A stretch of DNA of 64,000 nt from Peptococcaceae bacterium (GCA_023512435.1 JAILZP010000006.1:1-64000); one strand, 5' to 3'; shown: positions 9,734 to 20,514, counted from the first letter of the stretch. Program-made: numbers and translations. Notes: a model not told the origin generated them from the letters alone.

Positions 9734-10486
9734 TCAAAGAAACAGGGAAATGGCCAGGGAGATCAACGCCCCGGCCGCCATCCCCCTCCCGGCCTGGGCC
9801 GGGTGCATCCGGCGCGACTCGGGAACAAGCTCATTTACGATAACATACAGCATCGCCCCGGCCCCCAGGGCCAGGATAAAAGAAAACATCCCCGGAATTG
9901 CGGCTATCCAGACACCGGCCAGAACCGTGCCCAGGGGCAGCATCAGCCCCGCCCCGGCGGACACGGCCAGGGCCGCAGCCCGGCCTGTCCCGCCCAAAAT
10001 GATCACCCCGCACAGGGCCATCCCCTCGGGAACGTTGTGCAGCCCGATGGCCGCCGCCAGCAGCAGGCCAAGTTCCTTCCCGGCCTCCAGCCCGGCGCCC
10101 ACCGCCAGCCCCTCGGGCAGGTTGTGCATGGCCACCCCCAGGGCGAAAAGGTAGCCCGTCTTTAAAAGATTGCCTCCCGCCCCGGCCGGCGCGGGACGGT
10201 ACGCCCCCCTTGATCCGGACGCGTGAAGGTGCGGAAAAACCAGGTCCGCCGCCTTGCCCAGGACAATTCCGGCCGCCAACCCCCCCGCCGCGGCGGTCCA
10301 GGACCCGGCCCGCACCGCCCCGGGCATGAGGTCAAAAAAAATCACCGTGAAGCCGATTCCGGCCGACATTCCCAGCAGCGCCGGCATGACGCCGGCCCCC
10401 GCCCGCCCGGCGGCCAAGGCCAGCAGGCCCCCCAAACCCGTGGCCAGCCCGGATAGAATTGATACGGCCAGGTTATAATCCGGCAT
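9734..10486 (-). CDS. ZIP-family divalent metal transporter
   Basis: ZIP (GufA-like) transporter for zinc, iron or related divalent cations. Eight membrane helices are visible. The metal-site motifs are in helices IV and V: AMHNLPEGLAVGAGLEAG and IGLHNVPEGMALC, both with the canonical H-N-x-P-E-G. ATG at 10486 is chosen because GAGGTG lies 6 bases upstream; the frame extends to GTG at 10495. Length 250 residues is normal. It is flanked by heptad repeats on both sides and not obviously in an operon. Confidence 0.92.
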   Translation of the reverse strand: MPDYNLAVSILSGLATGLGGLLALAAGRAGAGVMPALLGMSAGIGFTVIFFDLMPGAVRAGSWTAAAGGLAAGIVLGKAADLVFPHLHASGSRGAYRPAPAGAGGNLLKTGYLFALGVAMHNLPEGLAVGAGLEAGKELGLLLAAAIGLHNVPEGMALCGVIILGGTGRAAALAVSAGAGLMLPLGTVLAGVWIAAIPGMFSFILALGAGAMLYVIVNELVPESRRMHPAQAGRGMAAGALISLAISLFL

Positions 10487-10503
10487 CGGATGCACCTCGA
10501 AGA

Positions 10504-10529
10504 GCGGGAATCAGGGATTGGGAACTGGT
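10504..10529. repeat. Heptad repeat, family A
   Basis: Three to four GGGAATC/GGGATTG-like 7-base units directly upstream of the ZIP gene. Confidence 0.7.
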
Positions 10530-10602
10530 GTTCCGCATTTCATCTCAATCTTATCCCTAAAAATTATATCCACCTGATCCAAAATATAACCCATATAATT
10601 AA

Positions 10603-10619
10603 GCCGCCCTGCGGGCGGC
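10603..10619 (-). terminator. Hairpin, possible terminator after hemL
   Basis: Perfect 7-bp inverted repeat GCCGCCC/GGGCGGC with a 3-base loop. On the minus strand it is followed by TTAATTATAT, a weak T tract, about 100 bases after the hemL stop. Confidence 0.4.
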
Positions 10620-10653
10620 AGAACTCAGAATTCAGAACTCAGAACTCAGAATG
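10619..10653. repeat. Heptad repeat, CAGAACT family
   Basis: Five 7-base units alternating CAGAACT and CAGAATT/CAGAATG. The consensus differs from the neighbouring GGGAATT arrays but the period is the same. Confidence 0.85.
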
Positions 10654-10723
10654 TGTGAAGCTTTCCTGCAAGTAAATGGCCGCCCTGCCGTCGGCGGCGC
10701 TCCCGATTCCCAACTCCCAATCC

Positions 10724-12040
<1,317 letters not shown>

Positions 12041-12060
12041 TTAATACCACCTTTCTCTTT

Positions 12061-12100
12061 AATTGAGATTGGGGATTTGGCCTAATCCCCAATCCCAATT
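12061..12100. repeat. Inverted repeat made of two opposed heptad arrays
   Basis: Two 20-base arms of GGGGATT-like units face each other and pair at 18 of 20 positions, giving a stable stem between ahbB and hemL. It touches the ahbB stop codon. No T run follows, so it is more likely an mRNA stabiliser or processing site than a terminator. Confidence 0.7.
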
Positions 12101-12566
12101 AAACAAAATACTTCATGCTCTCTTTCTTCAACTCCGCGGTGCTGAACAGCACCAGGTAATCCCCCACCCCCGAGGCTTCGGACATGGCCCGGGCCACGGC
12201 CCGGCACTCCTCCTCGGTCCGGCCGTGGACCATGGTAAACAGGTTGTACTCCCATTCTCCCGAAGTCTTCCGCAGGTAGCAGTGGCTGACCTCGGAAAAG
12301 CCCGAAAATATTTTCCCGGCCTCCTCCACCCCTGACCCGGGGACCTTCCAGACCACCATGGCGTTGGCCGTGTAACCCAGGTCCTGGTGCCTCACCGCGG
12401 CCCCGAACCGCCTGATCAGCCCCCGGTCCACCATGTCCCTGATTTTGTCCAGCAGGGCCTCCTCCGTTATGCCCAGTTTTTCGGCCATTGCCGAAAATGG
12501 TCGGCTGACCAGGGGCAGACCTTCCTGCAGGGCCTTCACTATTTCTTTTTCCAGCCGGGACAGCAT
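12099..12566 (-). CDS. ahbB: Siroheme decarboxylase subunit AhbB (Lrp/AsnC fold)
   Basis: AhbA and AhbB form the siroheme decarboxylase that removes the C12 and C18 acetate carboxyls to give didecarboxysiroheme. 155 residues: an N-terminal winged helix (LEKEIVKALQEGLPL...MAEKLGITEEALLDKIRDM) and a C-terminal ligand-binding ferredoxin-like domain with conserved YLRKTSGEWEYNLFTMVHG. Although built like an Lrp regulator, these proteins are enzymes in this pathway. It starts 1 base after the ahbA stop with GGAGGGG upstream. The A/B names follow gene order and could be swapped. Confidence 0.88.
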   Translation of the reverse strand: MLSRLEKEIVKALQEGLPLVSRPFSAMAEKLGITEEALLDKIRDMVDRGLIRRFGAAVRHQDLGYTANAMVVWKVPGSGVEEAGKIFSGFSEVSHCYLRKTSGEWEYNLFTMVHGRTEEECRAVARAMSEASGVGDYLVLFSTAELKKESMKYFV

Positions 12567-12567
12567 G

Positions 12568-13029
12568 CTACCCCTCCGATAGATCGAAATTCACCCTTAT
12601 CTTGAACAGTTTCACCGCCGGGAGGCTGATCAGGTCGGCTATGCCGGTCCGGGTTTTGATCTCTTCCAGGACCCTGTCCACATCCTCCTTTCCCGGCGCC
12701 AGGACGGTAAACCACATGTTGTAATCATGGTCCCTCAGGTAATTATGGGTCACCCCCGGATACCGGTTGACTATTTCAGCAACGGCTTCTATTTTTTCAG
12801 GGGGCACCTTCATGGCGCAAAGGGTGCCGGTGTAGCCCAGCCTGCGGGAATCGAATATCCCCCCCAGCCTCCTTATGGTGCCGTTCCCGACCAGCCTCTT
12901 CAGCCTGGCCAGGATATCCTCCTCGGTGGTCCCCAGGATTTCCGCCAATTCCCTGTAAGGTTCCTCCGTTACCGGAAGTCCGGACTGGACAATACTCAGC
13001 AGCTCCCTGTCCAGGTTGTCAAGATCCAT
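12568..13029 (-). CDS. ahbA: Siroheme decarboxylase subunit AhbA (Lrp/AsnC fold)
   Basis: Partner of AhbB. 153 residues from ATG at 13029 (MDLDNLDRELLSIVQSGLPV), chosen because GGAGGG lies 6 bases upstream; the open frame extends 8 codons further. The winged-helix domain ends with GNGTIRRLGGIFDSRRLGY. The C-terminal domain carries HNYLRDHDYNMWFTVLAPG, the region that holds His residues important for decarboxylation in characterised homologues. It is tightly coupled to ahbB and preceded by a heptad array and ahbD. Confidence 0.88.
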   Translation of the reverse strand: MDLDNLDRELLSIVQSGLPVTEEPYRELAEILGTTEEDILARLKRLVGNGTIRRLGGIFDSRRLGYTGTLCAMKVPPEKIEAVAEIVNRYPGVTHNYLRDHDYNMWFTVLAPGKEDVDRVLEEIKTRTGIADLISLPAVKLFKIRVNFDLSEG

Positions 13030-13054
13030 ACTTTCCCTCCAACCATATATCAAT

Positions 13055-13080
13055 CAGCAGTCAGCCGTCAGCCCTCAGCC
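13055..13080. repeat. Heptad repeat, CAGCCGT family
   Basis: Almost four 7-base units of CAGCCGT/CAGCCCT/CAGCAGT type between ahbA and the end of ahbD. It reaches into the ahbD stop region. Confidence 0.75.
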
Positions 13081-14102
13081 TTTTTGATTTGATCATTTTC
13101 TGACGACCGACGTCCGACGACTGAAGACCGATAAAGGCACCAGGGCTCCTCGGCCATGTAGTCCCCGTGATAGTAAAGGGCCCTGGCCCGGCAGCCCCCG
13201 CATATCTTTCTGTAGTTGCAGACTCCGCATCCGCCCCCGTACTCCATGGTGCGCAGCCGGTTGAAGACCGGGTTGTCCCTCCATATCTCCGAGAACGGCC
13301 TTTCCCTTACGTTTCCCGCGCTGATGTCCAGGTAGGCGCAGGGCTGAACATTGCCCACCGGGCTGATGATGCAGTAGGCCGTTCCGGCCAGGCAGCCCCG
13401 GCTGAACCGGGTGTCCACCCCCATCTGCCTGGCGATTCTCATAAACTGAGGGGCGCAGGTGGGCTTCAGTTCAATGTCCACCAGCCTCTGCTTGGCCATG
13501 ATCCTTTCCAGCAATCGCTCGTACCTTTCGGCCCGCAGTGATTCGGACTCGATGTCCGCCCCCCGGCCGGCGGGCACCAGGAAAAACACGTGGTGGGCCA
13601 CCGCTCCCGCCCTGACGGCGAAATCGGTGATTTCCTCTATTTCTTCGTAATTCCAGTCCACCACGGTGGTGTGCACCTGGAAGGGCAGCCCCTCTCTCCG
13701 GCAGGCGGCCATGCCGTCAACCGCCCCCCGCCAGGCCCCGGTCACGCCCCGGAAGCGGTCGTGCTTTTCCTGGTCCACGCTGTCCAGGCTTATGCCCATG
13801 GCCGCCGCCCCGGAACTTTTCAGGCGGGCGGCCGTCCGGCCGTCAATGAGGGTGCCGTTGGTGCCGAATACCGGCCTCAAGCCTTTTTTCACGGCGTGCG
13901 CCACCAGGTCGAGGATGTCCTCCCGCATCAGAGGCTCGCCGCCGCTGAAGATCATTATTTTGAAGCCGGCCCGGGCGATTTCGTCGATCAGTCCCAGCCC
14001 TTCCCCGGTGCCCAGTTCCTCTTCGGCCTTCACCCCGGCGTCCCGGTAGCAGTGCCGGCAGGACAGGTTGCAGGCGTTGGTGGTGTTCCAGGACACTATC
14101 AA
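13068..14102 (-). CDS. ahbD: Heme synthase AhbD (radical SAM, Fe-coproporphyrin III decarboxylase)
   Basis: Final enzyme of the siroheme-dependent route: radical SAM oxidative decarboxylation of two propionates of Fe-coproporphyrin III to give heme b. The radical SAM motif is CNLSCRHCY (C12, C16, C19). The C-terminal auxiliary cluster region reads GCLAGTAYCIISPVGNVQPC and CGVCNYRKICGGCRARA, closely matching AhbD of sulfate reducers. TTG at 14102 follows GGGAGGG by 7 bases and overlaps the hemB stop. The last 20 residues (RSSVVGRRSS...) are coded by a heptad array and look foreign to the family. Confidence 0.9.
   Translation of the reverse strand: MIVSWNTTNACNLSCRHCYRDAGVKAEEELGTGEGLGLIDEIARAGFKIMIFSGGEPLMREDILDLVAHAVKKGLRPVFGTNGTLIDGRTAARLKSSGAAAMGISLDSVDQEKHDRFRGVTGAWRGAVDGMAACRREGLPFQVHTTVVDWNYEEIEEITDFAVRAGAVAHHVFFLVPAGRGADIESESLRAERYERLLERIMAKQRLVDIELKPTCAPQFMRIARQMGVDTRFSRGCLAGTAYCIISPVGNVQPCAYLDISAGNVRERPFSEIWRDNPVFNRLRTMEYGGGCGVCNYRKICGGCRARALYYHGDYMAEEPWCLYRSSVVGRRSSENDQIKKAEG
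13102..13131. repeat. Heptad repeat, GACGACC family, inside the 3' end of ahbD
   Basis: Four 7-base units (GACGACC, GACGTCC, GACGACT, GAAGACC). They are translated as the RSSVVGRRSS tail of AhbD. Confidence 0.75.
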
Positions 14103-15083
14103 TCAGTATCCCTCCCCAATCCAGCGGGCCGCGTCCAGGGCGTGGTAGGTGATGATTATATCGGCGCCCGCCCTTTTCATTCCCGTGAGGGCCTCCATGA
14201 CCACCCTGCGCTCGTCTATCCATCCCTTTTCGGCGGCGGCCTTGACCATGGCGTATTCCCCGCTGACGTTGTACGCCGCCAGGGGGTAATCGAAATTTTC
14301 CTTGATCAGCCTGATAATATCCATGTAGGCCAGGGCGGGCTTAACCATGATCACGTCGGCCCCCTCCCCGATGTCAAGGGCGGCCTCCCTGACCGCCTCC
14401 ATGGCGTTGGGAGGGTCCATCTGGTAGGCCCTGCGGTCGCCGAACCGGGGGGCGGACCCGGCCGCCTCCCGGAAGGGACCGTAAAATGCCGAGGCGTATT
14501 TAACGGAGTAAGCCATGACCGGTACGTCCTGATACCCCTCCCGGTCCAGCCTTTCCCTGATGGCGGCCACCCTGCCGTCCATCATGTCGCTGGGGGCCAC
14601 CATGTCGGCCCCGGCTTTTACGTGGGACAGGGCCGTCCGGGCCAGCAGGTCCAGGGTGGGGTCGTTCTGCACGGCCTCCCCTTCAATCAGGCCGCAGTGA
14701 CCGTGGTCGGTGTACTCGCAGAGGCATACGTCGGTAATCACCAGCAGGTCCGGATAATTCTTCTTTATCGCCCGGACCGCCTGCTGAACCACGCCCTCGT
14801 CGTCGTAGGCCCCGGATCCCACCGCGTCCTTGGTTTCCGGGATGCCGAAGACCAATACCGCCGGGATTTTGAGTTCCGCCGCCCTTCCCGCCTCCTCCAC
14901 CAGCAGGTCGGCCGACAGGTTGAAAATACCGGGCATGGATTCCACCGGCTTCTTCACACCCTTGCCGTAAATGGCGAAAAGCGGGTAGACGAGGTCGTCC
15001 ACCGAAAGGGATGTTTCCCTGATCATGCGCCTCAGGTTTTCTGTTCGCCTGAGCCGGCGGGGGCGGTATTCCGGAAATTTCAT
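14103..15083 (-). CDS. hemB: Porphobilinogen synthase
   Basis: Condenses two 5-aminolevulinates into porphobilinogen. 326 residues with the Schiff-base lysine in the signature [17 protein letters not shown] (about residue 246) and the second lysine in [18 protein letters not shown] (near residue 194). The metal region [14 protein letters not shown] contains three Cys, indicating a zinc-type enzyme. It starts 1 base after the ahbC stop and its own stop overlaps the ahbD start. Confidence 0.97.
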   Translation of the reverse strand: MKFPEYRPRRLRRTENLRRMIRETSLSVDDLVYPLFAIYGKGVKKPVESMPGIFNLSADLLVEEAGRAAELKIPAVLVFGIPETKDAVGSGAYDDEGVVQQAVRAIKKNYPDLLVITDVCLCEYTDHGHCGLIEGEAVQNDPTLDLLARTALSHVKAGADMVAPSDMMDGRVAAIRERLDREGYQDVPVMAYSVKYASAFYGPFREAAGSAPRFGDRRAYQMDPPNAMEAVREAALDIGEGADVIMVKPALAYMDIIRLIKENFDYPLAAYNVSGEYAMVKAAAEKGWIDERRVVMEALTGMKRAGADIIITYHALDAARWIGEGY

Positions 15084-15084
15084 T

Positions 15085-16293
15085 TTATCCCTCCTGTATT
15101 TTCTGAATTCTGGATTCCGACCCCGGAGTTATTTCTTCTTCGGTAAGGTAGCATGCCGGGTCCTGGGCCCAAAAGTCCCCGTACACCGCCTCGGCCCTGG
15201 CCCTGAAATTGCCGTTGCACAGGTTGAACCACCGGCACGCCGCGCACCTGCCGCCGATCAGGCCGGACCGGTTCTTCAACCCGGCCATGATCGGGTGGGA
15301 GAGGTCGCTCCAGATATCTCCGAATTTCCTTTCCCTGACGTTTCCCAGGGTGTGGTTCCGGGTAAACTGGTCGGGGTGCACGTTGCCCGCCCAGTCCACC
15401 TCCCCGATGGCTATGCCCGAACGGTTGCCGCCGTTCCTTTCCAGCAGCCGGTAAACCTCTTCGGCCCGCGGGGAGTTTTCCCGCCGCAGCTTGAGGTAAA
15501 TATAGACGGCGTCGCAGTGATTGTCAACAGTCAGCACCTCCACCCGCCGGCCTTTCCTGAACAGCCGCCCCGTCCGGTCCATGATCAGGTCAAGGGCGGC
15601 CCGGGTTTCCTGGCGGGAAATGTCCTCGTCCACCATTTTGCCGCCCCGGCCCGAGTAAACCAGGTGGTAAAAGCATACCCGGGGGATGTCTTCCTCATCA
15701 ACCAGCCTGAAAATGTTGTCCAGCTCGCCGTAATTGTGGCGGTTGATGGTAAACCTCAGCCCCACCTTCTGGCCCGCCCGTCGGCAGTTCCTTATTCCGT
15801 CCAGGGCTGCGGCAAAAGCACCGCTGCGGCCCCGGAAAAGGTCGTTGACCTCGCCCGTGCCGTCCAGGCTGATCCCCACGTAGCCGATGCCCAGCGACTT
15901 GATTTTACGGGCCGTGTCAAGGTCAATGAGGGTGCCGTTGGTGGAAACGGTGGCCCTGATCCCTTTTTTCACGGCGTGGTCCGCCAGGGTGAAGAAGTCT
16001 TCCCGGACCAGCGGTTCGCCCCCCGAAAAAAGAATCACCGGCACCCTGAACCCGGCCAGGTCGTCTATGAATTTTAAGGCTTCGGCGGTGGTGAGCTCGT
16101 CCCCGGCCGCGCTTTCGCCGGAATTGGCGTAACAATGCCTGCAGTTCAGGTTGCAGGCCCGGGTCATGTTCCACACCACCACCGGGCCGTAGCCGGCGGC
16201 CGCCCCCCGGGTTTGCCCCTCGACGCCGTGGCGGTACCTCAGCGAGTCCCCGAAATTTTCCATTCCGTACAAAAGCCTGCTGACACTGATCAT
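15085..16293 (-). CDS. ahbC: 12,18-didecarboxysiroheme deacetylase AhbC (radical SAM)
   Basis: Radical SAM enzyme that removes the C2 and C7 acetate groups of didecarboxysiroheme to yield Fe-coproporphyrin III. The N-terminus [20 protein letters not shown] is typical of AhbC/NirJ1 proteins. The SAM cluster is CNLNCRHCY (about residues 50-58). The C-terminal cluster region is [18 protein letters not shown]. 402 residues, normal length. It lies between cobA-hemD and hemB in the same direction. NirJ (heme d1) is the closest alternative, but the AhbA/B/D neighbours decide for heme. Confidence 0.88.
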   Translation of the reverse strand: MISVSRLLYGMENFGDSLRYRHGVEGQTRGAAAGYGPVVVWNMTRACNLNCRHCYANSGESAAGDELTTAEALKFIDDLAGFRVPVILFSGGEPLVREDFFTLADHAVKKGIRATVSTNGTLIDLDTARKIKSLGIGYVGISLDGTGEVNDLFRGRSGAFAAALDGIRNCRRAGQKVGLRFTINRHNYGELDNIFRLVDEEDIPRVCFYHLVYSGRGGKMVDEDISRQETRAALDLIMDRTGRLFRKGRRVEVLTVDNHCDAVYIYLKLRRENSPRAEEVYRLLERNGGNRSGIAIGEVDWAGNVHPDQFTRNHTLGNVRERKFGDIWSDLSHPIMAGLKNRSGLIGGRCAACRWFNLCNGNFRARAEAVYGDFWAQDPACYLTEEEITPGSESRIQKIQEG

Positions 16294-16310
16294 TATTTCC
16301 AGTCTCCCTT

Positions 16311-16353
16311 GTTAGCTGTTGGCTTTTTGCCCAGCTTCCAGCTTCTGGCTTTC
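16311..16353. repeat. Heptad repeat, TAGCTTC family
   Basis: Six degenerate 7-base units (TTAGCTG, TTGGCTT, AGCTTCC, AGCTTCT and so on) in the gap between ahbC and cobA-hemD. Confidence 0.65.
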
Positions 16354-16385
16354 AAACTGAATTGTTTATTCTGATGGTGCCGCTT

Positions 16386-17954
16386 TTAGCGGCATGTGGG
16401 TCTGAGTTCTAAGTTCCGCCCTAATCCCCAATCCCCAATCCCCAATTCCTTCACTATTGCTTTCACCAGTCCTTCAATGGTGTATTCCTCCGCCTCGATA
16501 TGCACCGGCAGTCCCATCGATCTAGCGGTCCCCGCGGTGACCGGGCCGATGCAGGCCACCCTGACCCCTTCCGGCAGGGGAAGCAGGTCTTCACCGGCCA
16601 GGCTCAAAAAGTTCTTCACCGTTGAAGAGCTGGTAAAGGTAATAATGTCTATCTCTCCGTTCCGCACCATCCGCCTCACTTCTTCGCGCCGGCCGTCCCC
16701 GGCCACGGTGCGGTAGGCAACCACCTCGTCCACCCGGGCGCCTTCCCGCTCCAGCAGTTCCGCCAGGGCCTTCCTGGCTATGTCCGCCCTCGGCAGCAGC
16801 ACCGGGTCCCCCGGCGAGATCCGGCCCCTGAGGCCGGCCGCGATCTCCTCGGCCCGGTACTCCCCGGGCACATACTCCACCCTTAGCCCGTAGGCGGCAA
16901 GGCAGTCCCTGGTCTTGGGACCGATGGCGCAGATGTTGACTCCCTTAAGGTCCCTGATGTCGCCCCCGGCCTTGATGAGCCGGTCAAAGAAATAATTAAC
17001 CCCGTTGGCGCTGGTGAAAATAATCCACCGGTAGTCCGACACGCGGGCCAAAGCCCGGTCCAGGGGACCGAAATCACAGGGATCCGCAATGCTTATGGCG
17101 GGAAACTCCACCGCCTGCCCTCCCAGTTCCTCGATGGCCCGGCTCAGTACGCCGGCCTGCTCCCGGGACCTGGTCACCAGCACCCTGGTCCCGAACAGCG
17201 GCTTCTTTTCATACCAGTTGAGCTTTTCCCTGAGCCCCACCACCTCGCCCACCACGATCACCGATGGGTTGGCGAACCCCTTTTGAGCCGCTTTTTCCGC
17301 GATGTCCCCCAGGGTCCCGGTCAGTGTTTTCTGGCTTGCGGTGGTGCCCCAGCGGATCACCGCCGCCGGGGTTCCGGCAGGCCTGCCGTGCCTGATCAGG
17401 CGGTCCGCAATGGCCGCAAGATTCCCCATGCCCATGAGAAAGACCAGGGTGCCCGCCCCGGTGGCAATCTTTTCCCAGTTTATATCCGTTTCTTCCTTAT
17501 CCGGGTCCTCGTTTCCGGTGATCACGGCGAAGGTGGAGGCCAGCCCCCGGTGGGTCACCGGTATGCCCGCGTACGCGGGCACCGCCACCGCCGAGGTGAT
17601 GCCCGGCACCACCTCGAAGGGGATGCCGGCCTCGTAAAGCGCCTCGGCCTCTTCCCCGCCCCGGCCGAACACGAAGGGGTCCCCCCCCTTGAGCCTGGTC
17701 ACCGTCTTCCCGGCCAGGGCCTTTTCCACCAGCAGCCGGTTTATCTCTTCCTGCCTCATGGTGTGCCTTTCCGGACTTTTACCCACGTATATCAATTCGG
17801 CCTTCGGGCGGGCGCAGGACAGTATTCCCTGCCCCGCCAGCCGGTCGTAAACCAGCACGTCGGCCTTCCTTACGCAGTCCAGGCCCTTCACGGTGATCAG
17901 CCCCGGGTCGCCCGGACCCGCGCCCACCAGGTAAACCATTCCCTTACCTGACAT
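16386..17954 (-). CDS. cobA-hemD: Fused uroporphyrinogen-III methyltransferase / uroporphyrinogen-III synthase
   Basis: Bifunctional protein. The N-terminal half is a SUMT/CobA methyltransferase (VYLVGAGPGDPGLITVKG, and the loop RLKGGDPFVFGRGGEEAEAL). From about residue 255 the HemD domain follows (TRVLVTRSREQAGVLSRAIEELGG; FTSANGVNYFF; TFTSSSTVKNFLSL). It makes uroporphyrinogen III from hydroxymethylbilane and methylates it to precorrin-2. Starts at 17954 (MSGKGMVYLVG) or 17939 are possible; the former sits 10 bases after GGAG and overlaps the hemC stop. The C-terminal tail KELGIGDWGLG... comes from a heptad array. Confidence 0.95.
   Translation of the reverse strand: MSGKGMVYLVGAGPGDPGLITVKGLDCVRKADVLVYDRLAGQGILSCARPKAELIYVGKSPERHTMRQEEINRLLVEKALAGKTVTRLKGGDPFVFGRGGEEAEALYEAGIPFEVVPGITSAVAVPAYAGIPVTHRGLASTFAVITGNEDPDKEETDINWEKIATGAGTLVFLMGMGNLAAIADRLIRHGRPAGTPAAVIRWGTTASQKTLTGTLGDIAEKAAQKGFANPSVIVVGEVVGLREKLNWYEKKPLFGTRVLVTRSREQAGVLSRAIEELGGQAVEFPAISIADPCDFGPLDRALARVSDYRWIIFTSANGVNYFFDRLIKAGGDIRDLKGVNICAIGPKTRDCLAAYGLRVEYVPGEYRAEEIAAGLRGRISPGDPVLLPRADIARKALAELLEREGARVDEVVAYRTVAGDGRREEVRRMVRNGEIDIITFTSSSTVKNFLSLAGEDLLPLPEGVRVACIGPVTAGTARSMGLPVHIEAEEYTIEGLVKAIVKELGIGDWGLGRNLELRPTCR
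16422..16449. repeat. Heptad repeat, family A, inside the 3' end of cobA-hemD
   Basis: Four units of CCCAATC/CCCAATT type. On the coding strand they give the GIGDWGLG tail of CobA-HemD. Confidence 0.85.
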
Positions 17955-18885
17955 GCACATCAAACTCCTGCCTGACCTTTTTCAATATCTCGTCCGCTCC
18001 CCGGGCCAGCATGCCCTCGGCCAGTTTTTTGCCCAGGCCCTCCGGATCGCCGGCCGGTCCGGCCATGGACATCCTGACCATTTGGCTTCCGTCCAGGTCG
18101 GCCACCATGGCCTCCAGCACTATTTCATCACTGTCCACCAGGGCCAAAGCCCCCACCGGTATCTGGCAGCCCCCTTCCAGGCTCCTCATCAGGGACCTTT
18201 CGGCGGTGACGGCCTTCCGGGACGGGACGTGTTCCAATCCGGCCAGCAATTCCAGGACTTCCGCGTCGTCCTCCCTGGCCTCCACCCCGATGGCCCCCTG
18301 CCCCACGGCGGGCAGGCTCACCTCAAAGGGCACCAGTTCGGTGACCCGGTCCCTGTATCCCAGCCTGGCCATACCGGCGTAAGCCAGGATCAGGGCGTCC
18401 AGTTCCTGTTCATCCAGCTTGCGCAGCCTGGTGTTGAGGTTCCCGCGCACGCTTTTGAACACCAGGTCCGGCCGGAAACGCTTCAACTGCGCGATCCGGC
18501 GCAGGCTGCCGGTCCCTATTGCCGCTCCCGGCCGCAGTTCCGAAAGGCCCCGGCCATGCTTGGAAACCAGCACATCCCCGGGATACTCCCGCCGGCAGAC
18601 CGCTCCCAGGACCAGCCCTTCCGGAAGCCCGGTGGGCAGGTCCTTCATACTGTGCACCGCCATGTCCACCCGGCCGTCTAAAAGGGCCACCTCCAGCTCC
18701 CTGGTGAAAAGCCCCTTGTCGCCGATCTTGGAAAGGGCCGCGTCCAGTATGTTGTCTCCCTTTGTCCTTATGCCCACCAGGCTCACCCTGGCGCCGGGCC
18801 GCAGTTCCCTCAGCCTTTCGGCCACCCAGTTGGCCTGCCACATGGCCAGGCGGCTCTCCCGGGTGCCGATCCTGTACTCGCGCAT
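17944..18885 (-). CDS. hemC: Hydroxymethylbilane synthase (porphobilinogen deaminase)
   Basis: Polymerises four porphobilinogens into hydroxymethylbilane. 313 residues, beginning MREYRIGTRESRLAMWQANWV. It contains the Asp/Arg active-site segments DMAVHSMKDLPTGLPEG (about residue 82) and GTGSLRRIAQLKRFRPDL. The dipyrromethane cofactor cysteine lies in MRSLEGGCQIPVGALAL (about residue 241). It overlaps the start of cobA-hemD. It is separated from hemA by 300 bases that carry heptad arrays but no gene. Confidence 0.97.
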   Translation of the reverse strand: MREYRIGTRESRLAMWQANWVAERLRELRPGARVSLVGIRTKGDNILDAALSKIGDKGLFTRELEVALLDGRVDMAVHSMKDLPTGLPEGLVLGAVCRREYPGDVLVSKHGRGLSELRPGAAIGTGSLRRIAQLKRFRPDLVFKSVRGNLNTRLRKLDEQELDALILAYAGMARLGYRDRVTELVPFEVSLPAVGQGAIGVEAREDDAEVLELLAGLEHVPSRKAVTAERSLMRSLEGGCQIPVGALALVDSDEIVLEAMVADLDGSQMVRMSMAGPAGDPEGLGKKLAEGMLARGADEILKKVRQEFDVHVR

Positions 18886-18904
18886 CAGCCATCCTCCCCA
18901 AAAA

Positions 18905-18936
18905 GCGGCTATTAGCCATTAAGCTGTCAGCTTAGC
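18905..18936. repeat. Heptad repeat, TAGC family, upstream of hemC
   Basis: Four degenerate AGC-centred units spaced 7 bases apart (GGCTATT, AGCCATT, AGCTGTC, AGCTTAG). Confidence 0.6.
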
Positions 18937-19137
18937 AATCCTATCAGTATATCTTTCCCATGATGCAAGGCATCTACTTGTCATAGATTTCCAGGATTTT
19001 TCACCTCTGACATTAATCATTGGAAAAATATTTCTCTTTAAAATCCGTGTGTCCTTTGTATTATAAAATTTTTTAGCGGGGCTCAACCCCGCCGATATTA
19101 CCGCAATTTCCACAGTCCATAAGCTGACGGATGACAG

Positions 19138-19182
19138 TTTTAGCCTATAGCTTACGGCTTGCCGCTTATAGCTCACAGCTCA
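19138..19182. repeat. Heptad repeat, TAGC family, downstream of hemA
   Basis: Six units ending in AGC or GGC (TTTTAGC, CTATAGC, TTACGGC, TTATAGC and others) with strict 7-base spacing just after the hemA stop. Confidence 0.8.
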
Positions 19183-19185
19183 AGT

Positions 19186-20514
19186 TCAGCGCTCTCTGAC
19201 CAGCTTTATCCTGGTCTTTCCCTTCAGGCCCGACTTCGGCTGCTGGCCCGGCACGTCCAGGTCGAAGAGGTTCTGCAACACCTCGGTGTACAGGTGTCCC
19301 TCCGGCGAGAGGGCGTATTCCTTTAGCCTGGTAATGGGAATATGCAGCAGTTGATTGACGATGGAATTGGCCATGGAACCGACCACCTTCCGGTCGTGAT
19401 CCGAGATTTCCCCCAGCCGGTTCAGGGCCCGCCGCAGCTCCTTCTGCTTGATCCGCTCGCCCAGTTCCTTCAAGGAGGCAATGGTGGGCACCACGAACTG
19501 GGTCCCCAGCCACTTCATGATCTGGTCCAGTTCCTCCTCAATGATGCTTTCGCCTGCCACCGCCGCCCTTTTCCTCTCCTGGAGGTTCTGGTCCACCACG
19601 TTCTGGAGATCGTCCACGTCGTACAGGGTTACCCCTTCTATACCGCCTACCGCGGGGTCTATGTCCCTGGGCACGGCGATGTCGATGATCATTATTTTTT
19701 TCCCCGCCCGCCTCTTCATCACTTCCAGGACGTCATTGAACCTGACCACGCAGTGTGAGGCCGCGGTGCAGCTGATCACAATGTCGGCCTGGTCCATGTA
19801 CCTGAAGAGATCGTCGAACCTTACCGCCTTCCCCCCGAACTTCCCGGCCATTGCGACCGCCCGGTCATAAGACCGGTTGGAGACAATGATCCCCTCCACC
19901 CCGTTGGAGACCAGGTGTAGGGCGGTGAGTTCGCTCATCTTGCCGGCCCCGATGACCAGCACCACCCGTCCCTGCAGGCTTCCGAAGGTCTGCCTGGCAA
20001 GTTCCACGGCGGCGTAGCTTATGGACACCGAATTCCTGTCGATGCCGGTCTCGGTGCGCACCCTCTTGCCCACCGTGATGGCCTGCTGGAACAGGGTGTT
20101 CAGCACCTTGTTGGTGGCCCCGAGTCCACAGGCCGCCTGGTAGGCCTGGCGGACCTGGCCCAGGATCTGTGTTTCCCCCAGCACCATTGAATCCAGTCCG
20201 GCGGCCACCCTGAACAGGTGCCTGATGGCATCGTGAAGGGTATGGACGTAGGTGCAGTTCTTTATCTCGGAAATGTCCACCCCCGACCTGGAAGACAGGA
20301 AATCCCATATCGCCCCCAGCCCCTCGTCCATTTCCCTGGTGGCGGCGTATATCTCGGTCCGGTTGCAGGTTGATATGATCACGCATCCCTCGATGGCCGG
20401 ATAGGCGTTAAGCCTGCCCAGCCATTCCGCCAGGTGGTGTTCGGAAAAGGAAAGTTTTTCTCTCACTTCAACGGGAGCGGTCCTGTGGTTTACTCCCACC
20501 GCCAAGATAAGCAT
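19186..20514 (-). CDS. hemA: Glutamyl-tRNA reductase
   Basis: First committed step of the C5 tetrapyrrole route: NADPH reduction of glutamyl-tRNA to glutamate-1-semialdehyde. The N-terminus [20 protein letters not shown] and the catalytic cysteine in [14 protein letters not shown] (about residue 50) are intact. The NADPH domain has [17 protein letters not shown], followed by a dimerisation helix domain. 442 residues. The start lies 47 bases inside the preceding sirC gene, which suggests coupling. Heme-dependent degradation motifs cannot be judged here. Confidence 0.97.
   Translation of the reverse strand: MLILAVGVNHRTAPVEVREKLSFSEHHLAEWLGRLNAYPAIEGCVIISTCNRTEIYAATREMDEGLGAIWDFLSSRSGVDISEIKNCTYVHTLHDAIRHLFRVAAGLDSMVLGETQILGQVRQAYQAACGLGATNKVLNTLFQQAITVGKRVRTETGIDRNSVSISYAAVELARQTFGSLQGRVVLVIGAGKMSELTALHLVSNGVEGIIVSNRSYDRAVAMAGKFGGKAVRFDDLFRYMDQADIVISCTAASHCVVRFNDVLEVMKRRAGKKIMIIDIAVPRDIDPAVGGIEGVTLYDVDDLQNVVDQNLQERKRAAVAGESIIEEELDQIMKWLGTQFVVPTIASLKELGERIKQKELRRALNRLGEISDHDRKVVGSMANSIVNQLLHIPITRLKEYALSPEGHLYTEVLQNLFDLDVPGQQPKSGLKGKTRIKLVRER

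Larger units (their letters stand above)
18886..19185. other. 300-base gene-free gap between hemA and hemC
   Basis: Heptad arrays lie at both ends (18905-18936 and 19138-19182). The middle is AT-rich with a GCGGGG/CCCCGC hairpin at about 19076-19092 flanked by A and T runs. An 85-codon frame on the minus strand here shows no family features and is not called. A promoter for hemC may lie in the AT-rich part, but none is convincing. Confidence 0.6.

Noticed and set aside
8199-9737. 512-codon open frame on the minus strand opposite gerKC
   Set aside because: Pure antisense shadow: low-complexity Gly/Pro/Gln/His-rich translation without domains, opposite a well-supported gene.
13590-16077. Two long plus-strand frames opposite ahbD, hemB and ahbC
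   Set aside because: Shadows of radical SAM and hemB genes; no ribosome sites.
18919-19176. 85-codon frame in the hemA-hemC gap
   Set aside because: It spans heptad arrays and an AT-rich core, has no recognisable family and no ribosome site.
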